From assembly GCF_029894125.1 (NCBI RefSeq), contig NZ_JARXYZ010000014.1, positions 162,285 to 226,284 on the forward strand: DNA of 64,000 bases, given 5' to 3'. Shown in pieces: positions 50,752-59,320 of the stretch; positions within the stretch are counted from its first letter, which is position 1, and each line of letters starts with the position of its first letter. This stretch comes from Kitasatospora sp. MAA19 (GTDB lineage: Bacteria; Actinomycetota; Actinomycetes; Streptomycetales; Streptomycetaceae). The notes under the pieces are model-generated. The model saw nothing but the letters and a program-made list of their open reading frames with translations. It was not told the origin of the DNA and did not search any database. A program made the position numbers and the translations under genes.

Positions 50752-51728
50752 GGGCCGTCCCGCTGCCCGCCGAGTACATCGCACCGGCGCCCGTCGAGGA
50801 GTTGAGCGTCCGATCGGCGGACGGGATCCGGCTGCACGTCGAGGTCCACGGCCAGCCCGGGGCGCCGACCGTCGTGCTCGCCCACGGCTGGACCTGCTCA
50901 ACCGCCTTCTGGGCGCCGGTGATACGCCAACTCGCCGACCGTTACCGGGTGGTGGCCTACGACCAGCGCGGCCACGGGCACAGCGAGATCCCGCCGAGCC
51001 GCGCCCGCTACTCCACCCGGGCGCTGGCCGAGGACCTCTCCGCCGTCCTCGCCCGGACCGTCCCGGTGGGGGAGCAGGCCGTACTCGCCGGGCACAGCAT
51101 GGGCGGGATGACCATCATGGCCGCCGGCGGCCGCCCCGAGATCGCCGACCGCACCGCCGCCGCCGTCCTGGTCTCCACCGGGCCGGGCGAGCTGGTGGCC
51201 GAACTCGCCGTACTGCCCCAGGCGGTGCGCTCCCCGCGGCTGCGCCGCTTCCTGCACCGGCAACTGTTGCGCTCCCGGCTGCCGCTCGGTCCGGTCTCGC
51301 CGGCCAGCCGCGTCGCGCTCAAGTACGCCACGATGGGCCCTGGTTCGCCGGCTGGGCAGGTCGAGGCGACGGCCCGCATCGTGCACGCCTGTCCGACCGC
51401 CGTCCGCGCCAACTGGGCGGGCGTCCTCGACCGCCTGGACGTCCACGCCGGACTCGCCCGGCTCGCCGCGCCGACCTCCGTCGTGGTCGGCGCCGTGGAC
51501 CGGCTGACGCCGCCGGTGCACGCACACCGCATCGTCGCCGAACTCGCGGATGCGCAAGGCCTGTTGCTTCTTCCCGGGGTCGGCCACATGGCGCCGCTGG
51601 AGCGGCCGGTGGAGGTCGCCGCCGAGATCCACCGGATGGCCGCCGCGTACCTGTCCGCCGCTTCCGTCCCCATGTCCGTCCCCGCTCCTGCCGCTGCCTC
51701 CGCCTCCGAGAGGAACGCCGTCGCATGA
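50748..51728 (+). CDS. Alpha/beta hydrolase
   Basis: A 326-residue serine hydrolase starting at a GTG that overlaps the monooxygenase stop (GTGA), with a perfect AGGAGG 7 nt upstream. It has LAHGWTCSTAFWAPVI, a nucleophile elbow GHSMGG (S117) and the catalytic His in GVGHMAPLERP. The last 25 residues are an Ala/Pro/Ser tail. It probably hydrolyses the ester formed by the monooxygenase. The stop overlaps the SDR start (ATGA). Confidence 0.9.
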   Translation: MRAVPLPAEYIAPAPVEELSVRSADGIRLHVEVHGQPGAPTVVLAHGWTCSTAFWAPVIRQLADRYRVVAYDQRGHGHSEIPPSRARYSTRALAEDLSAVLARTVPVGEQAVLAGHSMGGMTIMAAGGRPEIADRTAAAVLVSTGPGELVAELAVLPQAVRSPRLRRFLHRQLLRSRLPLGPVSPASRVALKYATMGPGSPAGQVEATARIVHACPTAVRANWAGVLDRLDVHAGLARLAAPTSVVVGAVDRLTPPVHAHRIVAELADAQGLLLLPGVGHMAPLERPVEVAAEIHRMAAAYLSAASVPMSVPAPAAASASERNAVA

Positions 51729-52630
51729 ACGCCATTCCGCCGTTGTCCGCACAGGTCGTCGTCGTCACCGGGGCCGCCCGCGGGGTCGGCGCGTCGCTCG
51801 CCCGAACGCTCGCCCGGCGCGGGGCCAAGGTCGCTCTCCTCGGGCTGGAACCGGACGAACTCAAGGCCGTCGCGGCGCAGTGCGGTGCGGCCGCGACCAG
51901 TTGGGAGGTGGACGTCACCGACCTCGACGCGCTCAGTGACGCCGCCGGCCGGATCAAGGAGCACTACGGCCGGATCGACGCCGTGGTGGCCAACGCCGGC
52001 ATCGCCATCGGCGGGCCGTTGACGGACAGCGACCACCGGGCGTTCAGCCGGGTCATCGAGGTCAACTTGCTCGGCAGCGTCGCCACGGCCAGGGCCTTCT
52101 TGCCCGCCCTCGCCGAAAGCCGCGGCTACCTGCTGCAGATCGCCTCGCTCGCCGCGCTGACGCCCGCGCCGCTGATGAGCGCGTACTGTGCCAGCAAGTC
52201 GGGGGTGGAGGCCTTCGCCCACTCGCTCCGGGCCGAAGTCGCCTATCAGGGTGTCAAGGTCGGTGTGGGGTATTTGAGTTGGACCGACACCGACATGGTG
52301 CGCGGCGCCGACGAGGACACCGTGCTCAAGCAGATGCGGACCCGGCTGCCGTGGCCGGCCAACAAGACCTACCCGCTGGAGCCGGCGGTGGAGCGGATCG
52401 TGGCCGGGATCGCCCGCCGGTCGGCCCATGTCTACGCCCAGGCCTGGTTGCGCGGCATGCAGCCGGTCCGCTGGCTGTTGCCGAGCCTGATCGCGGCGGT
52501 CGGCTCCCGCGATGTCGCCCGGATCGCCCCCCAGCTCGCCGCCACCGCCGCCTCCCGCCTGCGTGCCGTCGGCGCCGGCGGAGCCGCGGACACGGCCGTG
52601 CGGGGTGGTCGGAGCGACGCGGGCCGCTGA
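51725..52630 (+). CDS. Short-chain dehydrogenase/reductase
   Basis: A 301-residue classical SDR. It has the cofactor motif TGAARGVGAS, NAG in VVANAGIAIGG, catalytic Ser (LLQIASLAAL) and Tyr/Lys (SAYCASKSG), and a C-terminal extension of about 60 residues with a hydrophobic WLLPSLIAAVG that may bind membrane. It is the third gene of the coupled monooxygenase operon and probably oxidises the alcohol partner of the ketone substrate. Confidence 0.9.
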   Translation: MNAIPPLSAQVVVVTGAARGVGASLARTLARRGAKVALLGLEPDELKAVAAQCGAAATSWEVDVTDLDALSDAAGRIKEHYGRIDAVVANAGIAIGGPLTDSDHRAFSRVIEVNLLGSVATARAFLPALAESRGYLLQIASLAALTPAPLMSAYCASKSGVEAFAHSLRAEVAYQGVKVGVGYLSWTDTDMVRGADEDTVLKQMRTRLPWPANKTYPLEPAVERIVAGIARRSAHVYAQAWLRGMQPVRWLLPSLIAAVGSRDVARIAPQLAATAASRLRAVGAGGAADTAVRGGRSDAGR

Positions 52631-52653
52631 CGGCCGGCGGCGGACGATCGACA

Positions 52654-52728
52654 GCCGACAGATTTCAGCGGACAGATAACAGATGACAGATTTCAACATC
52701 TGTTATCTGTTACTTGTTACCTGTCGGC
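52654..52728. repeat. AT-rich inverted repeat, copy 3, between convergent genes
   Basis: Bases 52672-52685 (ACAGATAACAGATG) and 52697-52710 form a perfect 14-bp stem with an 11-nt loop containing ACAGATTTC. An outer GCCGACAG (52654-52661) / CTGTCGGC (52721-52728) pair extends it. The sequence is related to the repeats at 20355 and 27717. It probably terminates both convergent genes. Confidence 0.88.
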
Positions 52729-52782
52729 CGTCGGCCGTCGGTGGTCCGCCCGCTCACCCGCCCGCTCACCCGCCCGCCCCCG

Positions 52783-54147
52783 TCACTCCACCCACTCCGC
52801 CGCCGCTCCCCGCGCGATCTGCGCGAGCGTCTCCAGCGCCCGGCCCAGGACGGGTAGCGGCGGCGAGGCCAGGGCGACCCGGACGGCGGACGGGGAGCGC
52901 CGGGGGTCGGCGGCGAACGCGGCCGCAGGCGTGACCGCGATGCCGGCGCGCGCCGCCGCCGCGACGAAGGTCTCCGCCCGCCAGGCCGCCGGAAGCTCCC
53001 ACCACAGGTAGTACGAGCACGGGTCGGCCCGGACCCGCTGCCCCGCCAGCACCTCGCGCGCCAACTGCTGCCGGGCCGCCGCGTCGGCGCGCTTGGCCGT
53101 CGTGACCGCGGCGAGGGTGCCGTCCCCGATCCAGCGCACGGCCGCCTCCAGTGCGAACCCGCTGGGCGCCCAGCCACCCGAGCGCAGCGCGCCGGCCACC
53201 CGCTCGCGCAGCGCGGCCGGGACGACCGCGAACCCGGTGGTCAGTCCGGGTGCGAGCCGTTTGGAGAGGCTGTCGACGAGGACGGTGCGCTCCGGTGCGA
53301 GGGCTGCGAGCGCGGTCGACTCGGGGCGCAGGAAGGACCAGACCGCATCCTCCACGGCCCACAGGTCGAGCCGGCGCAGTTCCTCGGCGAGGGCGGCCGT
53401 CCGCTCGTACGGCAGGCTCCCGCCGAGCGGGTTCTGCAGTCGCGGCTGGACGTAGACGGCGCGCAGCGGAGCGACCCGATGGGCGGCGGCCACGGCGTCG
53501 GGCAGCAGCCCGTGCTCGTCCACGGCCAGCGGCACCAGCGTGATGCCCAGCCGCTGGGCGACTGCCTTGACCACCGGATAGGTCAGCGCCTCCACCCCGA
53601 GCCGGTGGCCGGGCGGCACCAAGGCGGACAGCGCTGCGGCGATGGCCTGCCGACCGTTGCCCGCGAACAGCAGTTCCTCCCCGGCGACCTCCCGGGATCC
53701 GTCCGACACCAGCTCCGCGAACGCCTGCCGGGCCGCGCCCGTCCCGGCCGCGCCCACCGGCGCGAGCGCGGCGCCCAGCGCGTCCGCCCGTAGCAGTGGC
53801 GCCAGCGCGGTGGCCAGTAGCCCGGACAGCTGGGGGACGGCGGGGTAGTTGAGCTCCAGGTCCACCGGCGCACCGGCCGGTTCGGCGAGCGCCACCTGGT
53901 CGCCGCCCGCCCCGCCGCTCGCCCTGCCGGCGGCCCCGTGTCCGGCCCGGACGAAGGTGCCGCGTCCGACCTCCCCGGTGGTCAGCCCGCGTCGGGCCAG
54001 CTCCCGGTAGACGCGCCCCGCCGTGGAGTTGGCGATGCCCCGGCTGCGGGCGAACGCGCGCTGAGTGGGCAGTCGCTGGCCCGGTCGCAGCCGCCCGCCC
54101 GTGATGGCGGCGGCGATCTCGTCGGCGATCAGGCGGTAGTCGTCCAT
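52783..54147 (-). CDS. MocR/PdxR-type regulator (GntR helix-turn-helix plus aminotransferase domain)
   Basis: A 454-residue protein. An N-terminal GntR winged helix (YRLIADEIAAAITGGRLRPG; IANSTAGRVYRELARRGLTT) is joined by a Gly/Ala linker to a fold-type I aminotransferase-like domain with PLP lysine K296 (VDSLSKRLAPG) and LYVQPRLQNPLGG-like loops. I use the ATG at 54147 because GGAGGG lies 9 nt upstream; an ATG at 54165 has none. It is divergent from a LysE exporter, a common target of MocR proteins. Confidence 0.9.
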   Translation of the reverse strand: MDDYRLIADEIAAAITGGRLRPGQRLPTQRAFARSRGIANSTAGRVYRELARRGLTTGEVGRGTFVRAGHGAAGRASGGAGGDQVALAEPAGAPVDLELNYPAVPQLSGLLATALAPLLRADALGAALAPVGAAGTGAARQAFAELVSDGSREVAGEELLFAGNGRQAIAAALSALVPPGHRLGVEALTYPVVKAVAQRLGITLVPLAVDEHGLLPDAVAAAHRVAPLRAVYVQPRLQNPLGGSLPYERTAALAEELRRLDLWAVEDAVWSFLRPESTALAALAPERTVLVDSLSKRLAPGLTTGFAVVPAALRERVAGALRSGGWAPSGFALEAAVRWIGDGTLAAVTTAKRADAAARQQLAREVLAGQRVRADPCSYYLWWELPAAWRAETFVAAAARAGIAVTPAAAFAADPRRSPSAVRVALASPPLPVLGRALETLAQIARGAAAEWVE

Positions 54148-54179
54148 CGACGGGCGTCCCTCCATGCAAGTTGACAGGA

Positions 54180-54194
54180 TTGCACCGAGTGCAA
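54180..54194. promoter_or_regulatory. Operator candidate between MocR and LysE genes
   Basis: TTGCACCGAGTGCAA: 6-bp perfect arms with a 3-nt centre. It lies in the 91-nt divergent region, which also carries further TGCAA half-sites and a TTGACA (54171-54176) that may serve as -35 for the exporter gene. Confidence 0.55.
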
Positions 54195-54238
54195 AGTCAT
54201 CATTGCATTGAGATCGATACCGGCCCTAGCCTCCTGGC

Positions 54239-54964
54239 ATGGAAGCACTGACCCTCGCCGTAGCCGCCGGCCCCGCCGTAGCCGCGGGCCTCGCCGGATC
54301 GGCCGGATCCGCCGTATCCGCCGTGGACGGGCACGCCGTGCTCGGGGTCGCCGCCGTGGCGCTCGGCATGGTGCTGTCGCCGGGGCCCAACATGATCTAC
54401 CTGGTCTCCCGGTCGATCGCCCAGGGTCGCCGTGCCGGGCTGCTGTCGCTGACCGGGGTCGCGGCCGGCTTCCTGGTCTACCTGGCCGCGGTGACGGCGG
54501 GCGTGGCCGCCGTGTTCTCGGTGGTGCCCGCCCTCTACACCGCGATCAAGCTGGCCGGCGCCGGGTACCTGCTGTGGCTGGCCTGGAAGGCCGTCCGCCC
54601 GGGCGGTACGGCGGTGTTCGCCCCGCAGCAGCTGCCGCCGGACCCGCCGCGCAGGCTGTTCGCGATGGGCTTCCTGACCTGTCTGCTCAACCCCAAGATC
54701 GCCATCATGTACATCTCGCTGCTGCCCCAGTTCGTGGCACCCGAGCGCGGTCACGTCGCGGCGCAGAGTCTGGTGCTGGGCCTGACCCAGATCGTGGTGA
54801 CGGTCACCGTCAACGGGCTGATCGCGGTGAGTGCGGGCGGCATCGCCTCCTTCCTGAACCGCCGCCCGGGCTGGTTGCGGATCCAGCGCTACGCCATGGG
54901 AACGGTCCTCGGCGGCCTCGCCGTACACATCGCCGCCGACCGCGCCAAGGCCGTCGCCGCCTAG
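54239..54964 (+). CDS. LysE/RhtB family amino acid exporter
   Basis: A 241-residue membrane protein with about six helices and the family signature LGMVLSPGPNMIYLVSRSIA, then MGFLTCLLNPKIAIMYISLL. It has an extra Ala/Gly-rich N-terminal stretch of 30 residues. It probably exports an amino acid or homoserine lactone derivative under control of the divergent MocR regulator. Confidence 0.9.
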   Translation: MEALTLAVAAGPAVAAGLAGSAGSAVSAVDGHAVLGVAAVALGMVLSPGPNMIYLVSRSIAQGRRAGLLSLTGVAAGFLVYLAAVTAGVAAVFSVVPALYTAIKLAGAGYLLWLAWKAVRPGGTAVFAPQQLPPDPPRRLFAMGFLTCLLNPKIAIMYISLLPQFVAPERGHVAAQSLVLGLTQIVVTVTVNGLIAVSAGGIASFLNRRPGWLRIQRYAMGTVLGGLAVHIAADRAKAVAA

Positions 54965-55140
54965 CAAGCCGTCGCGAGCGGCAGCGCGGTGAACATCTCG
55001 GTCGTCGCGCCGAGTTCGACGACGGTGTCGGGCGTGCGGGCGGCGGCCGGTCCCCGTCCGAGTGGGCCGTGGCGGCGCACGGCCTCCGGGGCCCCGCGCA
55101 CGACCGTCAGGGTGCCGCCCGCTGAGCACGGATGTTGCAC
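54961..55140 (-). pseudogene. Decayed serine hydrolase (class C beta-lactamase-like) fragment
   Basis: A minus-strand frame of 59 codons contains LTVVRGAPEAVRRHGPLGRG and TPDTVVELGATTEMFTALPL. The second part aligns by eye with the TxFELGSVTKxFTALLLA region around the SxxK active site of serine beta-lactamase-like hydrolases. Here the serine and lysine are Ala and Glu, and the frame stops right after. It overlaps the end of the LysE gene by 4 nt. It is probably a relic; conservation would be needed to claim function. Confidence 0.5.
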
Positions 55141-55181
55141 TCGGTGTGGGCGCGGCTGCAGCGAGTCGGTACCGTCGGGGC

Positions 55182-55955
55182 ATGACCACAGCCTTGATCA
55201 CCGGCGCGACCGCCGGCATCGGAGCCGCGTTCGCACGCCGGCTCGCCCGCAGCGGCTACCAGCTCGTCCTGGTGGCCCGGGACACCGGGCGCCTGGAGCG
55301 CGCCGCCGCCGACCTGGGCGGGAGGTTCGGCACCGAGGTGGAGGTGCTGACCGCCGACCTCGCCACCGACGAGGGCATCGCGGCCGTCGAGACCCGGCTC
55401 GCCGATTCCGACCGTCCGGTGGACCTGCTCGTCAACAACGCCGGTTTCGGTAACAAGGGTGCCTTCCTCACCGTCCCGCTGAAGGACGAGCTCGACATGC
55501 TGAAGGTCCACGTCGAGGCGATCCTGCGGCTGACCACGGCTGCTCTGCCGGGGATGCGCGAGCGCGGGCGCGGCGCGGTCGTGAACGTCGCCTCGGTGGC
55601 GGCGTTCCTACCGCGCGGCACGTACGGGGCGAGCAAGGCCTGGGTGGTGAGTTTCACCCAGGGCGTGCTGCGCGACCTCGGCGGCACCGGGGTGCGGATG
55701 ATGGCGCTCTGCCCGGGCTTCACCCGGACGGAGTTCCACGAGCGGGCCGGCATGGGCACCGGCAACATCCCGGCGTGGTCCTGGCTGTCGGCCGAGCGGG
55801 TGGTGGAGGAGGCGATGCGCGACTTGGCCCGGGGCCGCTCGTTGTCCGTGCCGGGCAAGCGCTACAAGGCCGTGGTCGCCCTGGCCCGGCTGCTGCCGTC
55901 CGGCAGGCTCGGGGGTCTGTCCTCGAAGGCGGCGCGCAGCTACCGGACGAACTGA
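55182..55955 (+). CDS. Short-chain dehydrogenase/reductase (DltE/YqjQ-like)
   Basis: A 257-residue classical SDR with the cofactor loop TGATAGIGAAFARRLA, NNAG (LLVNNAGFGNKGAF), catalytic Ser in VNVASVAAFLP and YGASK. The substrate is not evident. It stands alone, downstream of the hydrolase relic and before a strong hairpin. Confidence 0.88.
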   Translation: MTTALITGATAGIGAAFARRLARSGYQLVLVARDTGRLERAAADLGGRFGTEVEVLTADLATDEGIAAVETRLADSDRPVDLLVNNAGFGNKGAFLTVPLKDELDMLKVHVEAILRLTTAALPGMRERGRGAVVNVASVAAFLPRGTYGASKAWVVSFTQGVLRDLGGTGVRMMALCPGFTRTEFHERAGMGTGNIPAWSWLSAERVVEEAMRDLARGRSLSVPGKRYKAVVALARLLPSGRLGGLSSKAARSYRTN

Positions 55956-56011
55956 CGCGAGGTCGGTCGGGCGGCCGCGGCGCGTAAAGCACCGCCCCGC
56001 ACCGGACAGCA

Positions 56012-56069
56012 CCGTCCCGCACCGTCCCGCACCGGACGGCACCGGACGGCGCGGGACGGCGCGGGACGG
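56012..56069 (+). terminator. Large hairpin after the SDR gene
   Basis: A 19-bp stem with one mismatch, made of two CCGTCCCGC units facing two GCGGGACGG units, with a 20-nt loop. It starts 56 nt beyond the SDR stop. Confidence 0.7.
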
Positions 56070-56143
56070 TGACGCACGGCGAGGAGTCGCGGGCAGTGGC
56101 GGAGAACAGTGGGGGACGGCAGGGAATAGAGCAACCCTCACTA

Positions 56144-56156
56144 TTAGCTAGTCTAA
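56144..56156 (+). promoter_or_regulatory. MarR-like operator candidate upstream of the ABC exporter
   Basis: TTAG-CTAGT-CTAA inverted repeat inside an AT-rich tract (56140-56175), about 60 nt before the exporter start. The TTAG/CTAA spacing suits a MarR-family site, but no MarR gene is adjacent. Confidence 0.4.
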
Positions 56157-56217
56157 CTATGAGCTATTCTCGCTATGCTGGCGGCCGCCCGACCGCCCGA
56201 CCCACGGAGGTCCGCCC

Positions 56218-58059
56218 TTGAGGCCCACCGCCATCGACTGGACGCCGCCCGAGCGAGCCCAGGGCGAGCCCCGCCCACCGGCCCAGTGGCGGCGCATCCT
56301 GGCACTCTTCCGGCCCTACGCGGGCCGCCTCACCGTCGTCGGTCTTCTGGTCGCCGCCTCGGCCGTCGTGTCGGTGGTCTCGCCGTTCCTGCTCAAGGCC
56401 GTGCTGGACACCGCCATCCCGCAGGGCCGTACCGGGCTGCTCAGCCTGCTCGCGCTCGGCATGGTGCTCGCGGCCGTGGTGAACAGCATCTTCAACGTCC
56501 TGCAGACGCTGATCTCCACCACCGTCGGCCAGCGCGTCATGCACGACCTGCGCACCGCGGTCTACAGCCACCTGCAGCGGCAGTCGCTGGCCTTCTTCAC
56601 CCGCACCCGCACCGGCGAGGTGCAGTCCCGGATCGCCAACGACATCGGCGGCATGCAGTCCACGGTGACGTCCACCGCGACCAGCCTGGTCTCCAACTTC
56701 ACCGCCGTGATCGCCTCCGTGGTCGCCATGGTCGCGCTCGACTGGCGGCTCACCGTCGTCTCGCTGCTGCTGCTCCCGGTGTTCGTCTGGATCAGCCGCC
56801 GGGTCGGCAACGAGCGCAAGAAGATCACCACCGAGCGGCAGAAGCAGCTGGCCGCGATGAGCTCGGCCGTCCAGGAGTCGCTGTCCGTCAGCGGCATCCT
56901 GCTCGGCCGCACGATGGGCCGCTCCGACTCGCTGGCCCGGGAGTTCACCGGGCAGTCCGACCAGCTGGCCGACCTCGAAGTCCGGGCCAGCATGGCGGGG
57001 CGCTGGCGGATGAACACCATCCAGATCGTGATGGCCGCGATGCCCGCGGTGATCTACTGGGCGGCGGGCCTGTCCGCCGCGGGCGGCGCGCCGATCGTCT
57101 CGGTCGGCACCCTGGTCGCCTTCGTGACCCTCCAGCAGGGCCTGTTCCGCCCGACCGTCAGCCTGCTCTCCACCGGCGTGGACGTGCAGACCTCGCTCGC
57201 GCTCTTCCAGCGCATCTTCGAGTACCTCGACCTGCCGGTGGAGATCGCCGAGCCGCCGAAGCCGCTCACCCTGACCGGCATCCGCGGCGAGGTCCGCTTC
57301 GAGGACGTCGACTTCCGCTACGACCCCGCGCAGGAGCGGCCCACCCTCTCCGGCGTCGAACTCAAGGTCCCGGCCGGGAGTTCACTGGCCGTGGTCGGCG
57401 AGACGGGCTCCGGCAAGACCACGCTCAGCTACCTCGTCCCCAGGCTGTACGACGTCACCGGCGGCCGGGTCACCATCGACGGCGTGGACGTGCGCGACCT
57501 GTCCTTCGACACGCTGGCCCGCGCGGTCGGGGTGGTCTCCCAGGAGACCTACCTCTTCCACGCCTCGGTCGCCGAGAACCTGCGCTTCGCCAAGCCGGAG
57601 GCCACCGACGCCGAACTGGTCGAGGCCGCCCGGGCCGCGCAGGTCCACGAGACCATCGCCGCCCTGCCGGACGGCTACGACACCCTGGTCGGCGAGCGCG
57701 GCTACCGCTTCTCCGGCGGCGAGAAGCAGCGCCTCGCGCTCGCCCGTACGATCCTGCGCAACCCGCCGGTGCTCATCCTCGACGAGGCCACCAGCGCGCT
57801 GGACAACCGCACCGAACACGCCGTCCAGCGGGCCGTGGACACCCTGGCCGCCGGCCGCACCACCATCACCATCGCGCACCGGCTCTCCACCGTCCGGGCC
57901 GCCGACCAGATCGCCGTCCTCGACCACGGCGAGGTCGTCGAACTCGGGACCCACGAGGAACTGGTGGAACTGGACGGCCGCTACGCGGCGCTGCTGCGCC
58001 GGGAGGCGCCGGAGCCGGCCGCCGCCGCACCGGAGCCAGCCGTGCTCGGGCACGTGTGA
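56218..58059 (+). CDS. ABC exporter, fused membrane and ATPase domains (MsbA/LmrA-like)
   Basis: A 613-residue half-transporter. A six-helix membrane domain (about residues 30-330) is followed by an ATPase with Walker A GETGSGKTT (394-402), Q loop VVSQETYLFH, signature FSGGEKQRLALA and Walker B VLILDEATSALD, plus switch His (IAHRLS). The start is a TTG with ACGGAGG 8 nt upstream. No second half-transporter is adjacent, so it likely works as a homodimer. Substrate unknown (lipid, peptide or drug). Confidence 0.9.
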   Translation: MRPTAIDWTPPERAQGEPRPPAQWRRILALFRPYAGRLTVVGLLVAASAVVSVVSPFLLKAVLDTAIPQGRTGLLSLLALGMVLAAVVNSIFNVLQTLISTTVGQRVMHDLRTAVYSHLQRQSLAFFTRTRTGEVQSRIANDIGGMQSTVTSTATSLVSNFTAVIASVVAMVALDWRLTVVSLLLLPVFVWISRRVGNERKKITTERQKQLAAMSSAVQESLSVSGILLGRTMGRSDSLAREFTGQSDQLADLEVRASMAGRWRMNTIQIVMAAMPAVIYWAAGLSAAGGAPIVSVGTLVAFVTLQQGLFRPTVSLLSTGVDVQTSLALFQRIFEYLDLPVEIAEPPKPLTLTGIRGEVRFEDVDFRYDPAQERPTLSGVELKVPAGSSLAVVGETGSGKTTLSYLVPRLYDVTGGRVTIDGVDVRDLSFDTLARAVGVVSQETYLFHASVAENLRFAKPEATDAELVEAARAAQVHETIAALPDGYDTLVGERGYRFSGGEKQRLALARTILRNPPVLILDEATSALDNRTEHAVQRAVDTLAAGRTTITIAHRLSTVRAADQIAVLDHGEVVELGTHEELVELDGRYAALLRREAPEPAAAAPEPAVLGHV

Positions 58060-58111
58060 GCGGCCGCCTCGCGGGTGGTCGTCGTGGTCGGGCAGGTACG
58101 AGTGGCCGCGC

Positions 58112-58780
58112 CTACGCGGCCTTCGGCACCTCGTTGTAGCTCTCCACGACCTCCTGGCCGGAGAGCCGCTGGATCGCCGCCATCACCTCGTCGGTCACCT
58201 GCCGACGGGCCTTCAGCGAACGGGCCTGCCCGTGCAACTCGTCGAAGTGCAGCGGCTCGCCGAACCGGACGGTCACCGTCTTGATCCGCGGCACGCGCTT
58301 GCCCATCGGCAGGATCCGCTCGGGCCCCTCCAGCGCCACCGGCACCACCGGCACGCCCGCGGTGAGCGCCAGCCAGGCGACGCCGGTCTTGCCCCGGTAG
58401 AGCCGGCCGTCCAGCGACCGGGTGCCCTCGGGGTAGATGCCGAAGGCCTTGCCGTCCTCCAGGATCTCCAGCGCGGACTCCAGCGAGGCCTGAGCGGAAC
58501 GGTAGGTGCCGCGCTCGACCGGCACCGCGCCGATCGCCTCGAAGAAGCCCTTGGACAGCCGGCCCTTGAGTCCCGTCCCGGTGAAGTACTCGGCCTTGGC
58601 GAGGAAGTGGACCCGGCGCGGGGTGGTGAGCGGGATCACCACGCTGTCGATGAAGGACAGGTGGTTGCTGGCCAGGATGACCCCGCCCTTGCGCGGCACG
58701 TTCTCGGCACCCTCGATGACCGGCCGCCAGATACCGCGCGAGACGGGTTTCAGCACCAGCCTGGTGGCGAGATCGAGCAT
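58112..58780 (-). CDS. 1-acylglycerol-3-phosphate O-acyltransferase family protein
   Basis: A 222-residue PlsC-type acyltransferase with the HX4D catalytic motif (NHLSFID, H40/D45) and substrate motif YPEGTRS (116-122). The ribosome site AGGGAGGGAA lies 4-5 nt upstream of the ATG. It probably transfers an acyl chain to lysophosphatidate or a related acceptor at the membrane. It is convergent with the ABC exporter and divergent from an EF-hand gene. Confidence 0.9.
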   Translation of the reverse strand: MLDLATRLVLKPVSRGIWRPVIEGAENVPRKGGVILASNHLSFIDSVVIPLTTPRRVHFLAKAEYFTGTGLKGRLSKGFFEAIGAVPVERGTYRSAQASLESALEILEDGKAFGIYPEGTRSLDGRLYRGKTGVAWLALTAGVPVVPVALEGPERILPMGKRVPRIKTVTVRFGEPLHFDELHGQARSLKARRQVTDEVMAAIQRLSGQEVVESYNEVPKAA

Positions 58781-58955
58781 GGTTCCCTCCCTGGACGAAC
58801 GATCGCCCGGGAGGAGCCCGGGCCGGCAATCAGATCCGCAGACTACGACACCCACCCCCGCGCCCGTCCACTCCCGCCGACCGTGGCGCGCACCACGGCC
58901 GGGTAGGGTACGGCCGTCCGAACCGAGCACAACCCCGCAGTACCAGGAGGGCACG

Positions 58956-59168
58956 ATGGAGACCACTGAGGCGATCAAGGCCATGTTCGACCGCTTCGAC
59001 AAGGACGGTGACGGCAAGATCACCCCGGCCGAGTACGCGCTGGTCGCCAACGAGATGGGCGACCACGACGTGACCATCTCGATGGCCGAGGCGCTGATCC
59101 ACACCATGGACACCGACCACGACGGCGTGCTGACCTTCGCGGAGTTCCTGGCCGCCCGCCGGCGCTGA
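58956..59168 (+). CDS. Small EF-hand calcium-binding protein (CabB-like)
   Basis: A 70-residue acidic protein composed almost only of two EF-hands. Loop 1 is DKDGDGKITPAE (residues 15-26) and loop 2 is DTDHDGVLTFAE (52-63); both have Asp at positions 1, 3 and 5 and Glu at 12. CCAGGAGG lies 6 nt before the ATG. Similar small calmodulin-like proteins occur in Streptomyces; a calcium buffer or sensor role is likely. Confidence 0.92.
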   Translation: METTEAIKAMFDRFDKDGDGKITPAEYALVANEMGDHDVTISMAEALIHTMDTDHDGVLTFAEFLAARRR

Positions 59169-59178
59169 GTCCGCGCCG

Positions 59179-59215
59179 ACGGGGCCGGTCGCCGTACCGG
59201 CGGCGCCGGCCCCGT
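59179..59215. terminator. Hairpin between EF-hand and glycosyltransferase genes
   Basis: A perfect 10-bp stem (ACGGGGCCGG / CCGGCCCCGT) with a 17-nt loop, 10 nt after the EF-hand stop and on the 3' side of both genes. Confidence 0.7.
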
Positions 59216-59248
59216 TCGGAGGCCCGCGAGGGCCCCTGGTATCAACGT

Positions 59249-59320
59249 GTCAGGACCCCACGCGGCAGGACCCCACACGTCTCCGCGGCAGGACTCCCAC
59301 GTCCCCGCGTCAGGACTCCA
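59249..59320. repeat. Degenerate tandem copies of the glycosyltransferase 3' end
   Basis: Four copies of a CAGGACYCC...CGCG motif spaced 15-23 nt apart. The first three follow the stop codon (minus strand) and the last includes it. Confidence 0.7.
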
